Source: W-Chloroflexi-9 sp045863195
Lineage (GTDB): Bacteria; Chloroflexota; Dehalococcoidia; UBA2979
Length of the DNA stretch: 64,000 nt
NCBI GenBank assembly: GCA_045863195.1
Contig: BTUI01000006.1
Span: 112,602 to 176,601, forward strand
Direction: 5' to 3'
Below, piece after piece: positions 1-7,720 of the stretch. The notes beneath the pieces were generated by a model that searched no databases, was not told where the DNA came from, and saw only the letters and a list, made by a program, of their open reading frames with translations. A program made the position numbers and the translations under genes. Positions within the stretch are counted from its first letter, which is position 1, and each line of letters begins with the position of its first letter.

Positions 1-931
1 CGCGAAGCGCGGCGACGGCACGGTCGACCTGTGCGGCGTCCGCGCGCTGTTCGATCTCGATCGCCGGCAGCACGAGGGGGTGTGCCCCCTCAAGCCGCAG
101 CGCCTCGACGAGCGTGGAGGCCTGCGTGCGGCTACGCGTGACGAGCACGCGCGCGCCCGCGAGCGGGGCGAGGCGGCGAGGGTCGAGTTGCGGCTGGAGT
201 CCGGCGACCGGGCCGACGACGAACAGCGCCGGCGCGCGCACGCCCTCGCGCGCCGCGGCCGCCGCGATCGTGCCGAGCGTGGCGGTGACGGTGCGCTGGT
301 CGGGCGTCGTCGCCTGCTGGACGAGCGCCGCGGGCGTCGAGGCGTCACGTCCGCCCTCGATGAGCGCGTTCGCGATCTCATCGAGACGGCCGACGCCCAT
401 CAGGATCACCAGCGTGTCCACGGCGGTGGCGAGGCGGGCCCAGTCGACCTGGGTCTCCGGCTTCGTCGGATCCTCGTGACCGGTGATCACCGCGAACGAG
501 GTGGCGACGGCGCGATGGGTGACGGGGATGCCGCCGGCGGCGAGGCCGCCGATCGCGGAGGTGACGCCGGGGATCACGGTGCAGGGCACGCCAGCCTCGG
601 CGAGCGCGATCGCCTCCTCGCCGCCACGTCCGAAGACGTACGGGTCGCCGCCCTTGAGGCGCACCACGCGCCGGCCGGCGAGGCCATGCTCCACGAGCGC
701 GGCGTTGATCTGCTCCTGCGTCATCGCGTGGTTGTCCGCGGCCTTGCCGGCGTCGACGCGTAGGGCGTGCGCGGGCGCCTCGGCGAGCAGGTCGTGCGGC
801 GCGAGCCGATCGTACAGGACGACGTCCGCCTGCTGGAGGGCGGCGCGGCCGGCCACGGTGATCAGGCCGGGGTCGCCCGGCCCGGCACCCACCAGCCAGA
901 CGTGGCCCGGATGGACGTCCGCTCGGGTCAC
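1..931 (-). CDS. cobA-hemD: Uroporphyrinogen-III C-methyltransferase fused to uroporphyrinogen-III synthase (partial)
   Basis: This gene runs off the left edge, so only about 310 codons of the N-terminal side are visible. Residues 1 to about 245 are a SUMT/CobA methyltransferase, with a VGAGPGDPGL start, a VVRLKGGDPYVFGRGGEE loop and a PGVTSA segment. It methylates uroporphyrinogen III to precorrin-2 using S-adenosylmethionine. From about residue 253 the reading continues without a stop into a HemD start (LAGARVLVTRSR), the synthase that closes the uroporphyrinogen III ring. The GTG start at 931 shares four bases (GTGA) with the hemC stop, so it is probably translationally coupled. CobA-HemD fusions are known in several Gram-positive lineages. 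The HemD part cannot be judged because it is truncated by the window. Confidence 0.9.
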   Translation of the reverse strand, partial: MTRADVHPGHVWLVGAGPGDPGLITVAGRAALQQADVVLYDRLAPHDLLAEAPAHALRVDAGKAADNHAMTQEQINAALVEHGLAGRRVVRLKGGDPYVFGRGGEEAIALAEAGVPCTVIPGVTSAIGGLAAGGIPVTHRAVATSFAVITGHEDPTKPETQVDWARLATAVDTLVILMGVGRLDEIANALIEGGRDASTPAALVQQATTPDQRTVTATLGTIAAAAAREGVRAPALFVVGPVAGLQPQLDPRRLAPLAGARVLVTRSRTQASTLVEALRLEGAHPLVLPAIEIEQRADAAQVDRAVAALR

Positions 932-1851
932 GAGGTCACCCCGTAGCGCGACTCGTACATCTCCTTCAGACGCTCGCCCATGCCGCGGCCCAGCGCTTCT
1001 GCCTCCTCCACCGGCGCGGCGGCCTCGCCGAACAGCGGCTCAGTACCGTCCACGTCGCCGCCCAGCATCGCGCGGAGGTTGAGCAGGTCGCCCTCGACGC
1101 GCGCGAACGCGCCGACCGCGAGGTTGCAGCCGGTGCCGAGCGCGGCGAGCACGGCGCGTTCCGCCGTGACCGCGGCGCGGCTGTCGGCGTCGTCGAGCGC
1201 GTCGAGCGCGGTGCGGGTTGCCTCGTCGTCCGCGCGGCATTCGAGGGCGATCACGCCCTGGCCGGGCGAGGGGAGGAAGGCGCCCGCGTCGAAGTACTGC
1301 GTGATCTCGGCCTCGCGGCCGAGGCGCTTGATGCCGGCGGCCGCGAGGACGACGCCGTCCACCTCGCCGCTCGCGACTTTCGCGATGCGCGTATCGACGT
1401 TGCCGCGGATCTCGGTCGTGACGAGGTCTGGGCGGAGCGCGCGCAGGAGCGCCTTGCGGCGGGTGGCGCTCGTCCCCACGCGCGCACCCTCGACGAGGTC
1501 GGCGAGGCGTGCGCCGTTCCGCCCGATGAACACGTCACGCGGGTCGGCGCGCTCCATCATCGCGGCGATGGTGAGGCCGGCGACCGGGGTGGTCGGGACG
1601 TCCTTCAGTGAGTGCATCGCGAGGTCGGCGCGGCCGTCCAGGACGGCCTCCCGCACGGACGCGACGAAGACGCCCTGCCCGCCGAGGGTGCTGAGCGGGG
1701 TGGTGCGGTCACGGTCGCCCTGCGTGGTGATCGTGACCAGTTCCACGGTGATGCCAGGATGTGTCTGCCGCAGCGCCGCGGCCGCGAGTTCGGTCTGCGC
1801 GAGCGCGAGCGCGGAGCCGCGCGTGGCAATCCGGAGGTGCGTGGGGCTCAT
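928..1851 (-). CDS. hemC: Hydroxymethylbilane synthase (porphobilinogen deaminase)
   Basis: The 307-residue protein has the normal family length. It polymerises four porphobilinogens into hydroxymethylbilane in the cytosol. Visible motifs are ATRGSALALAQT near residue 9, HSLKDVPT with the catalytic Asp at about 84, a GTSATRRKA loop near 126, and the dipyrromethane-cofactor Cys at about 242 (GTGCNLAVGA). The family consensus around that Cys is usually GGCQVPLGA, so the flanks are somewhat unusual although the Cys is present. The ATG start overlaps the hemA stop by four bases (ATGA), and the stop overlaps the cobA-hemD start, giving tight operon coupling. Confidence 0.96.
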   Translation of the reverse strand: MSPTHLRIATRGSALALAQTELAAAALRQTHPGITVELVTITTQGDRDRTTPLSTLGGQGVFVASVREAVLDGRADLAMHSLKDVPTTPVAGLTIAAMMERADPRDVFIGRNGARLADLVEGARVGTSATRRKALLRALRPDLVTTEIRGNVDTRIAKVASGEVDGVVLAAAGIKRLGREAEITQYFDAGAFLPSPGQGVIALECRADDEATRTALDALDDADSRAAVTAERAVLAALGTGCNLAVGAFARVEGDLLNLRAMLGGDVDGTEPLFGEAAAPVEEAEALGRGMGERLKEMYESRYGVTS

Positions 1852-3116
1852 TCGGCGGTGCCGGCGGTCTCGCGCAGGCGGAACAGCGCCTGGACGGCGT
1901 CCAGGTACACGTCCCGGTCGCCCCGCTCGCGGAGGACGTGGATCGGGTCGGCGAGCAACTGTTTCACCACGGCGCGGGTCACGACGTCCGTCAGTTCCTC
2001 CACGTGCGCGCGGTCCGCCTCCGCGACCTTCAGGCGGCGCATCGTCTTCGCCACCTCGGCGCGCCGCAGCGCCTCAGCGCGTTCGGTGAGGGCGGAGATC
2101 GTGGGGACGATCTGCAGCTGCTCCCACCATTCGAGGAAGCGCGCGGTCTCCTCTTCGACGATCGCCTGTACCGCCTCGACCTCTCCGCGGCGCGCCTCCG
2201 CGTTTCGGTCGGCGATCGTCTGGAGGTCGTCCAGGTCGTGGTAGGCGACGCCGGGGAGGTCGCGCACCGCCGCGTCGAAGTCGCGTGGCATGCCGATGTC
2301 CACGACCAGGAGCGGCGCGCCGTCGCGCTGCGCCATCACCGAGGCCAGCAGCGGCGCATCGACCAGCGGGTCGGGCGCGGCGGAGGCGGAGACGACGACG
2401 TGCGCGGAGGCGAGGGCGTCCGGCAGCGCCTCGAACGGCACGGCCTGGCCGCTGAGTTCCGCCGCCAGCGCCTCCGCGTTCGCGAGCGTGCGGTTGGTGA
2501 CGAGGATGTCGTGGACGCCCTGTGCCGCCATCGCCTGCGCCGCGAGCTGGGCCGCCTCGCCCGCGCCGATCACGAGCACGGTGGCGCGGCCGGCGTCACC
2601 GAGGAACGAGCGCGCCTGCTGCGCGGCGATCGAAGAGACGGAGAGCGCGTGGGTGGAGATCGCGGTCTCGGTGCGGGCGCGGCGGCCCGTGCGGATCGCG
2701 GTGTGGAAGAGGCGGGAGATGACGGCATCGTCCGTCTCGGCGGCGACGGTGCGGGAGAACGCGGAGCGCACCTGCCCGAGCACCTCGGTCTCACCGAGCA
2801 CCATGGAGTCGATGCCGGAGGCGACGCCGTACAGGTGACGGATCGCGTCGACGCCGTGGCGCACGCGCATGTGCCGCGCGACGACCGTGGCGGGCACGCC
2901 GAGCGCGTCCGCGAGGAACGCGTGGACGGCGGCCGGCTGATGCTCGCCGCCCACGTAGAACTCGAGGCGGTTGCAGGTGGTGAGCAGCGCGGCGCCCCGG
3001 CCGAAGCGGTCGTACGCGCGCTTGAGCAGCGCTGGTGCGGCTTCGTCCGAAACCGTCAGTTGTTCGCGCACGCTGAGCGCGGCGGTGTGGTGGCTGACAC
3101 CGGCCGAGGTGATCAC
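1848..3116 (-). CDS. hemA: Glutamyl-tRNA reductase
   Basis: It reduces glutamyl-tRNA(Glu) to glutamate-1-semialdehyde, the first committed step of C5-type tetrapyrrole synthesis. The protein is 422 residues if the GTG at 3116 is used. This start gives the family-typical beginning VITSAGVSHHTAAL and overlaps the met8 stop as GTGA. The frame is also open upstream to 3149, but those 11 residues are not family-like. The nucleophilic Cys (TTCNRLEFYV, about residue 48), the VLGETEVLGQVR tRNA-recognition segment, an NADPH-binding VLVIGAGEAA stretch and the C-terminal dimerisation helix region are present. It implies a GSAM (HemL) and HemB elsewhere, possibly left of the window. Confidence 0.96.
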   Translation of the reverse strand: MITSAGVSHHTAALSVREQLTVSDEAAPALLKRAYDRFGRGAALLTTCNRLEFYVGGEHQPAAVHAFLADALGVPATVVARHMRVRHGVDAIRHLYGVASGIDSMVLGETEVLGQVRSAFSRTVAAETDDAVISRLFHTAIRTGRRARTETAISTHALSVSSIAAQQARSFLGDAGRATVLVIGAGEAAQLAAQAMAAQGVHDILVTNRTLANAEALAAELSGQAVPFEALPDALASAHVVVSASAAPDPLVDAPLLASVMAQRDGAPLLVVDIGMPRDFDAAVRDLPGVAYHDLDDLQTIADRNAEARRGEVEAVQAIVEEETARFLEWWEQLQIVPTISALTERAEALRRAEVAKTMRRLKVAEADRAHVEELTDVVTRAVVKQLLADPIHVLRERGDRDVYLDAVQALFRLRETAGTAE

Positions 3117-3856
3117 CGGGACGCCTCCGTGGCCTGCGCGTCCCACCACGGCGCGGGCGTGAGCGCGTCTCGCTGCAGGCCGGTCAGGATCGCGGCGCGG
3201 GCCTCATCGATGCGGCCGGCGCGCACGAGGTCCCAGGCCCCGCCGTTGATCGCGTCCTGCCAGCGGTCGGCCGGAATCCGGTTCGGGCAGTCGGTGCATA
3301 GCAGTGGCGGCGGCGTCTGTGTCCGGTTGCAATGGCGCGCACACTCGCGGTCCATCGCTCGCACGTCGCGGCGCACCTCCGCCAGGAGGTCGGCGAGGAC
3401 GGCGATGTCGTCGTTCAGGAACTCCTCCAGCCGCTCGCGCAGCCAGCGCGCCATCGCCGGTGAACCGCCGCCCGTGGACGCGGTCACCTGCAGGTCGCCA
3501 TTTCGCACGAGCGACCCGAGGATGAAGTCGCAGTTCGCGACATCGTCGGCGGCGTTCACGAGGATGCCTCGGGAGCGCGCTTCGTCCGCGACGGTCTGGT
3601 TCACCGCGCCGTCGTCGGTCGCCACCATCACCAGGTCGAAGCCGGCGGTGTCGCCGGCCTCGAACGGACGGGCGACCCAGTGGGCGCGTCCGGTGTCCAC
3701 GAACTCGCGGACCTCCGGGATGAGGTCAGGCGCGACGATGGTGACGGCCGCGCCAGAATCGACGAGCCGCCCGATCTTTTCGAGCGCGACATGCCCGCCG
3801 CCGACGAGGAGTACGGGCTTGTCGCCTACTTCCAGGAAGATCGGGTAGTAGCCCAC
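3113..3856 (-). CDS. met8: Met8/SirC-type precorrin-2 dehydrogenase (siroheme synthase) with a C-terminal Cys cluster
   Basis: The N-terminal half is a Met8/CysG(N) dehydrogenase. It has an NAD-binding LLVGGGHVALEK at residues 16-27, NAADD at about 101-105 holding the Asp used in family members, and STGGGSPAMARW at 127-138. It oxidises precorrin-2 to sirohydrochlorin and in bifunctional members also inserts iron. Beyond residue 165 the protein has an extension with four cysteines at about 172, 176, 187 and 190 (CX3C-X10-CX2C), suggesting a zinc or iron-sulfur site that textbook Met8 lacks. The start is GTG at 3856, 13 bases after the regulator gene, with a weak Shine-Dalgarno. Its presence makes siroheme available to the AhbA-AhbB protein upstream in the same cluster. 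Confidence 0.88.
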   Translation of the reverse strand: MGYYPIFLEVGDKPVLLVGGGHVALEKIGRLVDSGAAVTIVAPDLIPEVREFVDTGRAHWVARPFEAGDTAGFDLVMVATDDGAVNQTVADEARSRGILVNAADDVANCDFILGSLVRNGDLQVTASTGGGSPAMARWLRERLEEFLNDDIAVLADLLAEVRRDVRAMDRECARHCNRTQTPPPLLCTDCPNRIPADRWQDAINGGAWDLVRAGRIDEARAAILTGLQRDALTPAPWWDAQATEASR

Positions 3857-3869
3857 GGCTCGCCCTTCG

Positions 3870-4529
3870 CTACTCGTACGCTTCGATGAGGCCCAGCAGC
3901 ACGCGGTCCGCCAGCCCGGCGATCTGCTCGCGGGCCATGGCGGACTCCTCCGGCGTCATGCGGTTGCGCTCCGCCAGCTGCTTGGCGGTTTCGTCCAGGG
4001 AGCGGCGGAAGAAGGTGAACGCCTGGGTGGCCTGCGTCAGCGGCATCTGGCGGCGGAGCAGTTCGCGCCCGTACGCCTGGCCGATTGCCCCGACCTCCTC
4101 CTCGAGTTCCGCGCGGCGGCTCCGGCGGGCGAGGTAATCGTCGACGATCTCCACGAGGCGGCGGCCCAGGGGGCGCAGCGCGTCGCGCTCGTCCTGGTCG
4201 ATCTCGCGGTACCAGTTCGCCTCCGGCTTGCCGGAGTGCAACTGGCGGCGGATGCGGGAGACGGCGGCGGTGCCGAGTTCGCGCTGCGGCTGCCGGCCAC
4301 CGTTTTCGATCAGTGCCATCAACTCGTCCTCCGCGAAGCGGCGGTGGCCGCCGGGGGTGCGGAAGACCTGGATCTCCCCGGAGTCTGCCCACCGGCGGAC
4401 GGTGGACTCGTTCACGCCGAGGATCTCGCACGCGCGGGCCAGACTGACCCAGCGGGATCGGCGTCGAGGTGACTCGGTGCGGGCGGTGGTCGCGTCGTTG
4501 GAGGGGGTCGTGGTGCGGGGCACTCGCAT
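3870..4529 (-). CDS. MerR/BldC-type regulator with a C-terminal RsbRD-N-like helical domain
   Basis: The 219-residue protein has a winged HTH of the MerR/excisionase/BldC class at about residues 26-76 (SLARACEILGVN, TVRRWADSGEI, FRTPGGHRRF). From about 105 to 215 it has an all-helical domain (WYREIDQDERDAL, YLARRSRRAELEEE, FTFFRRSLDE) that resembles the N-terminal sensor domain of RsbR-type proteins. I chose the ATG at 4529. The frame stays open to 4730, but the earlier part is low-complexity and not family-like. It sits between hemQ and met8, so I infer it controls this tetrapyrrole cluster. The ligand is unknown, and a heme-related signal is only a guess from context. Confidence 0.72.
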   Translation of the reverse strand: MRVPRTTTPSNDATTARTESPRRRSRWVSLARACEILGVNESTVRRWADSGEIQVFRTPGGHRRFAEDELMALIENGGRQPQRELGTAAVSRIRRQLHSGKPEANWYREIDQDERDALRPLGRRLVEIVDDYLARRSRRAELEEEVGAIGQAYGRELLRRQMPLTQATQAFTFFRRSLDETAKQLAERNRMTPEESAMAREQIAGLADRVLLGLIEAYE

Positions 4530-4672
4530 CTCCGGGGCGGCGGCGGACCGGCCGATGAAATCTATCAAACCGTGGCCCGCACTCGTGAGGTGTGACGAGT
4601 GTAGGTCGCGCCCCGCGCTTGCCGCAACGGCGCCCGTGTAACGCTCCTCCGGCCCTTCGCTCGCGGCGACCG

Positions 4673-5458
4673 TCACCCTGCGGCCAGCCCGAGGTGCGCC
4701 GCGACCTCGTCGATCTCCAGCCGGCGGCACGTGAACATCGGCGTGTCGAACAGCGTGTAGCGCGAGGCGTCCGAGTCGCGCAGTTCGCGCACGAGCGCCA
4801 GGAACTCGCCCGCGTCATTGCCCTCGAACGCGACGACGAACTCCTGGTCGTCGAGCCCGTACGAGTACGTCGTGTTGATCTTGATGCCGTGATAGCGGTG
4901 GCCGATGGCGATGTGCTCGTTCATCATCCGCTGCCGCTCCTCGGTCGGGAGCGTGTACCACTCGCGGGTCTTCGCCATCGGGTAGACGAACAGGTACTCG
5001 TCCACGCCGCCGTCCGTGCGCAGCCGCGTGCGCGTCTCCGCGCCGGCGTGCAGGTCGTTCGTGTAGAGCGACCGCATGGTCATCGAGAGGAACGAGTGGG
5101 TGACGGCGATCCGTCCCGCCAGCGGCGAGCGGAGGATGGAGGCGTGCCAGTCCGTGATCGGTCGCAGGTCGTCGTGCGCCTGCCAGACGAGGAACTCCGC
5201 GTCCACGCGCGTGCCCACCGTGGAGTAGACGCGCGTCAGCATCGTCCCGGCCGAGGCGTGCAGCGCCGTTTCGAGCGTGCGCCCGAGCGCCGCGCGGTCT
5301 TCCGCCGGGCCGCGTCGCACGTCGTCCGTCACGCGGAAGAACGTGAACTTCACGCTCTGCACGCCACGCGGCGACGTCCGGGCGGCCGCCTCACCCGTGG
5401 AGGGGTGCGCGTGGTGGTGCGGCGCGCCGGTGGTGTGCGGGTGCTCGGTCGTGGTCAT
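4673..5458 (-). CDS. hemQ: Coproheme decarboxylase (HemQ, chlorite-dismutase-like fold)
   Basis: It converts iron-coproporphyrin III (coproheme) to heme b using peroxide. The 261 residues include the catalytic Tyr at about 159 in YPMAKTREWYTL. A histidine at about 187 (GHRYHGIK) lies 28 residues later, the spacing expected for the proximal heme ligand. A GLDDQEFVVAFE stretch is typical of HemQ rather than true chlorite dismutase. The first 20 residues are His-rich (six His) and look unstructured. The ATG overlaps the AhbA-AhbB stop as ATGA. A 143-base gap follows before the regulator gene, which might hold a second promoter, though I see no clear one. Confidence 0.93.
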   Translation of the reverse strand: MTTTEHPHTTGAPHHHAHPSTGEAAARTSPRGVQSVKFTFFRVTDDVRRGPAEDRAALGRTLETALHASAGTMLTRVYSTVGTRVDAEFLVWQAHDDLRPITDWHASILRSPLAGRIAVTHSFLSMTMRSLYTNDLHAGAETRTRLRTDGGVDEYLFVYPMAKTREWYTLPTEERQRMMNEHIAIGHRYHGIKINTTYSYGLDDQEFVVAFEGNDAGEFLALVRELRDSDASRYTLFDTPMFTCRRLEIDEVAAHLGLAAG

Positions 5459-6552
5459 CGAGGGGCCTCCGTCGCCTCGCGTGCGGCGGCCTCAGCGCAG
5501 AGCGCCTCCCAGCGGTCGTAGTCCGGCGTGAAGTAGGGGAGCCGGATCTTCTTGAACTCCGTGGAGGAGTAGAGGATGCGGTAGTCCGTGATGCCGGACT
5601 GCTCGGAGAGCGCCTGCGCGGTTGCCTCCACCCCAGCGACCTTCGGGTGGTGGATCATGGAGAACACGGAGTACGGCCAGTCCGGGTAGGTCGGGCGCTG
5701 GTAGGCGTGCGAGATGTTCCGGTAGCCCGCCACCATCCGGCCGAACTCCTGGATGCGGTCGGGCGGCACGTTCCACACGGCCATGCCGTTTGCTCGGAAG
5801 CCGGCAGCGCGGTGGTTGAGGATCGCCCCGAAGCGCCGGAGCATGCCGCGCTCGATCATGCCCTGCGCGTGCTCGAACACCTGGCCCACGGTCCACCCGA
5901 GCGCGGCGGCGACGTGGGCGAACGGCTCTGCGGCGTCCACGAGGTCGACCTGGGTTGCGCGGATGAACGCAACGTCGCGCTCCGTCACGTGGTCGCGCAA
6001 CGCGACGGCGCGCCGCTCCTCGGTGTATTCGGGGGCGCCCTGGGCGGTGAGCGGCCGGTCGCCGCTCATGTCCAGCGTCACGCCGATCTTGAAGAGGTGG
6101 ATCGTGGGCATCGGCCGGGTCGACTCCGCGCCGGCGAGCGCGTGGAGGCGCTGGACCACGGCGTCCAGGTCATGGCCCGGCGGCATCGCCACGGTGAACC
6201 ACATGTTGAACTCGTGGTTGCGCTTGTAGTTGTGGGAGACGCCCGGGTGCGCGTTGATGACCGCGGCCGCGTGTTCCAGCCGCTCCGGCGCGACCTTCAT
6301 CGCGACCAGCGCGGAGGAATACCCGAGCGCCTTGGTGTCGAAGATGGCGCAGATCTGGCGCACCACGCCGGTGGCACGCGCCTGGGCCAGCCGGTCCAGC
6401 GTCTCCGCCTCCGTCAGCCCGAGGCGCTCGCCGAGCGCCGCGTACGGCTGCGCCACCAGCGGGAAGTCCTCCTGCATGAGGTCCAGGAGTTCACGAGTGC
6501 GCTCGTCCAGGTCACCGGCGGATGGCTTCGGGCGAGAATCCAGGCTGGTCAT
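5455..6552 (-). CDS. ahbA-ahbB: Siroheme decarboxylase, AhbA and AhbB fused in one chain
   Basis: The protein (365 residues) joins two Lrp/AsnC-like siroheme decarboxylase units that are normally separate subunits. Unit A (about 24-172) has FPLVAQPYAALGERLGL, RQICAIFDTKALGY and a PGVSHNYKRNHEFNMWF stretch. Unit B (about 190-360) has LRRFGAILNHRAAGF, the hallmark HAYQRPTYPDWPYSVF, and STEFKKIRLPYF. The enzyme removes two carboxylates from siroheme on the way to heme (Ahb route) or heme d1. The ATG at 6552 overlaps the aldo/keto reductase stop (ATGA); the upstream open frame to 6816 is a shadow. Being next to hemQ rather than ahbC/ahbD or nirJ is noteworthy. Confidence 0.92.
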   Translation of the reverse strand: MTSLDSRPKPSAGDLDERTRELLDLMQEDFPLVAQPYAALGERLGLTEAETLDRLAQARATGVVRQICAIFDTKALGYSSALVAMKVAPERLEHAAAVINAHPGVSHNYKRNHEFNMWFTVAMPPGHDLDAVVQRLHALAGAESTRPMPTIHLFKIGVTLDMSGDRPLTAQGAPEYTEERRAVALRDHVTERDVAFIRATQVDLVDAAEPFAHVAAALGWTVGQVFEHAQGMIERGMLRRFGAILNHRAAGFRANGMAVWNVPPDRIQEFGRMVAGYRNISHAYQRPTYPDWPYSVFSMIHHPKVAGVEATAQALSEQSGITDYRILYSSTEFKKIRLPYFTPDYDRWEALCAEAAAREATEAPR

Positions 6553-7550
6553 GAGACCACCACCGTCTCGCGCGGCAGGCCGTAGTTCCCCTCGTAGAGC
6601 CGCTCGATCGTCGCCGCCTGCGCATCCGTGATCGGCGCGACCTCCGAGGCAGCGGCGAACTCCGCGAGCTGTGCGCGGTCGTAGATGTTCGGCAGCGCCG
6701 AGACCACGGCGGGCGAGTGGAGGACGAAGCGCAGCGCGGCCTGCCCCAGCGTGCAGCCATTCTCCTGCTCGATGAACCGGAGCTGTTCGACCTTGTGCAG
6801 GCCCTCCGTCAGCCATGATTTCGGCCGGTGGCGGCGGTGGTCGTTCGGGGGGAACACGGTGTCAGCGGTGTAGCGGCCTTCCAGCATCCCGGAGGAGTGC
6901 GGCACGCGGACGACGAGGCTCTTCCCGTACTGCTCCGCCGCGGCGATCAGCTCCCGGCCCGGGTCGAGTTCGAGCGCGTTGTAGATCATCTGCACCCCCT
7001 CCACCGGCAGGTGCTCCAGCGCGTACAGCCCCTCCTCCAGCCAGCCGATCGCTGGCCCGAGGGCGACGCCCACGGAGCGCACCTTGCCCGCCGCCTTCGC
7101 CCGCTCCACAAACGTCCACACGTCGTCCTGGAGGAGGTGCGCCATGCGCGGGTTGTGGACCTGGTAGAAGTCGATGCGGTCCGTCCCCATGCGCCGCAGG
7201 GAGGCGTCCAGCGATCGCTCCAGGAACGCGAGGTCGAAGCGGTGGGGCGCCTCGCGGTGGCCTGCGTCGCGCGGGTCGCGCGTCTGCCAGTCGTAGCCGA
7301 ACTTCGCGCCGATGGTGATCTCGTCGCGGTCGCGGCCGGGGAAGGCGAGCGCCATGATCGTCTCGCCGCGGCCGTTGCCGTAGGTGTCCGCGGTATCGAA
7401 GAACGTGATGCCTCGGTCATAGGCCTGGCGGAGGAGCGTCACCGCCTCCTCGTCGGAGTAGTGGCCCCACCACCCTGCGGTCACGGTCCACACCCCAAAC
7501 CCGACCTCAGACACCTCGACATCGGTGTTCGCGATCCGGCGCATCTGCAT
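6549..7550 (-). CDS. Aldo/keto reductase
   Basis: This 333-residue NADPH-dependent oxidoreductase keeps the AKR tetrad: Asp and Tyr in FFDTADTYGNGRGE, Lys in TIGAKFGYDW, and His in DFYQVHNP. The AGWWGHYSDEEA region near the start resembles AKRs of the Tas/YghZ type. The start at 7550 has an AGGAGG eight bases upstream; an upstream in-frame start would be worse. It appears to be the first gene of the tetrapyrrole cluster and overlaps ahbA-ahbB by four bases. That suggests, but does not prove, a role linked to heme or siroheme metabolism. The substrate is unknown. Confidence 0.85.
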   Translation of the reverse strand: MQMRRIANTDVEVSEVGFGVWTVTAGWWGHYSDEEAVTLLRQAYDRGITFFDTADTYGNGRGETIMALAFPGRDRDEITIGAKFGYDWQTRDPRDAGHREAPHRFDLAFLERSLDASLRRMGTDRIDFYQVHNPRMAHLLQDDVWTFVERAKAAGKVRSVGVALGPAIGWLEEGLYALEHLPVEGVQMIYNALELDPGRELIAAAEQYGKSLVVRVPHSSGMLEGRYTADTVFPPNDHRRHRPKSWLTEGLHKVEQLRFIEQENGCTLGQAALRFVLHSPAVVSALPNIYDRAQLAEFAAASEVAPITDAQAATIERLYEGNYGLPRETVVVS

Positions 7551-7720
7551 GGTGTCGTTCCTCCTGCGCGCAGACTGATCGCGCGGGGGCACAGGGACAA
7601 CGGAGGGAATGGAGGATTTCGCGCGGTTTCGGGCAGTTCGCCCAGAGAAGAGACCCCACGACTTCTCGCCCGGAGGCCGGAGTCTTTGTCAGTCTTCGAG
7701 AGGTTCGGGAGATTCGGGGG

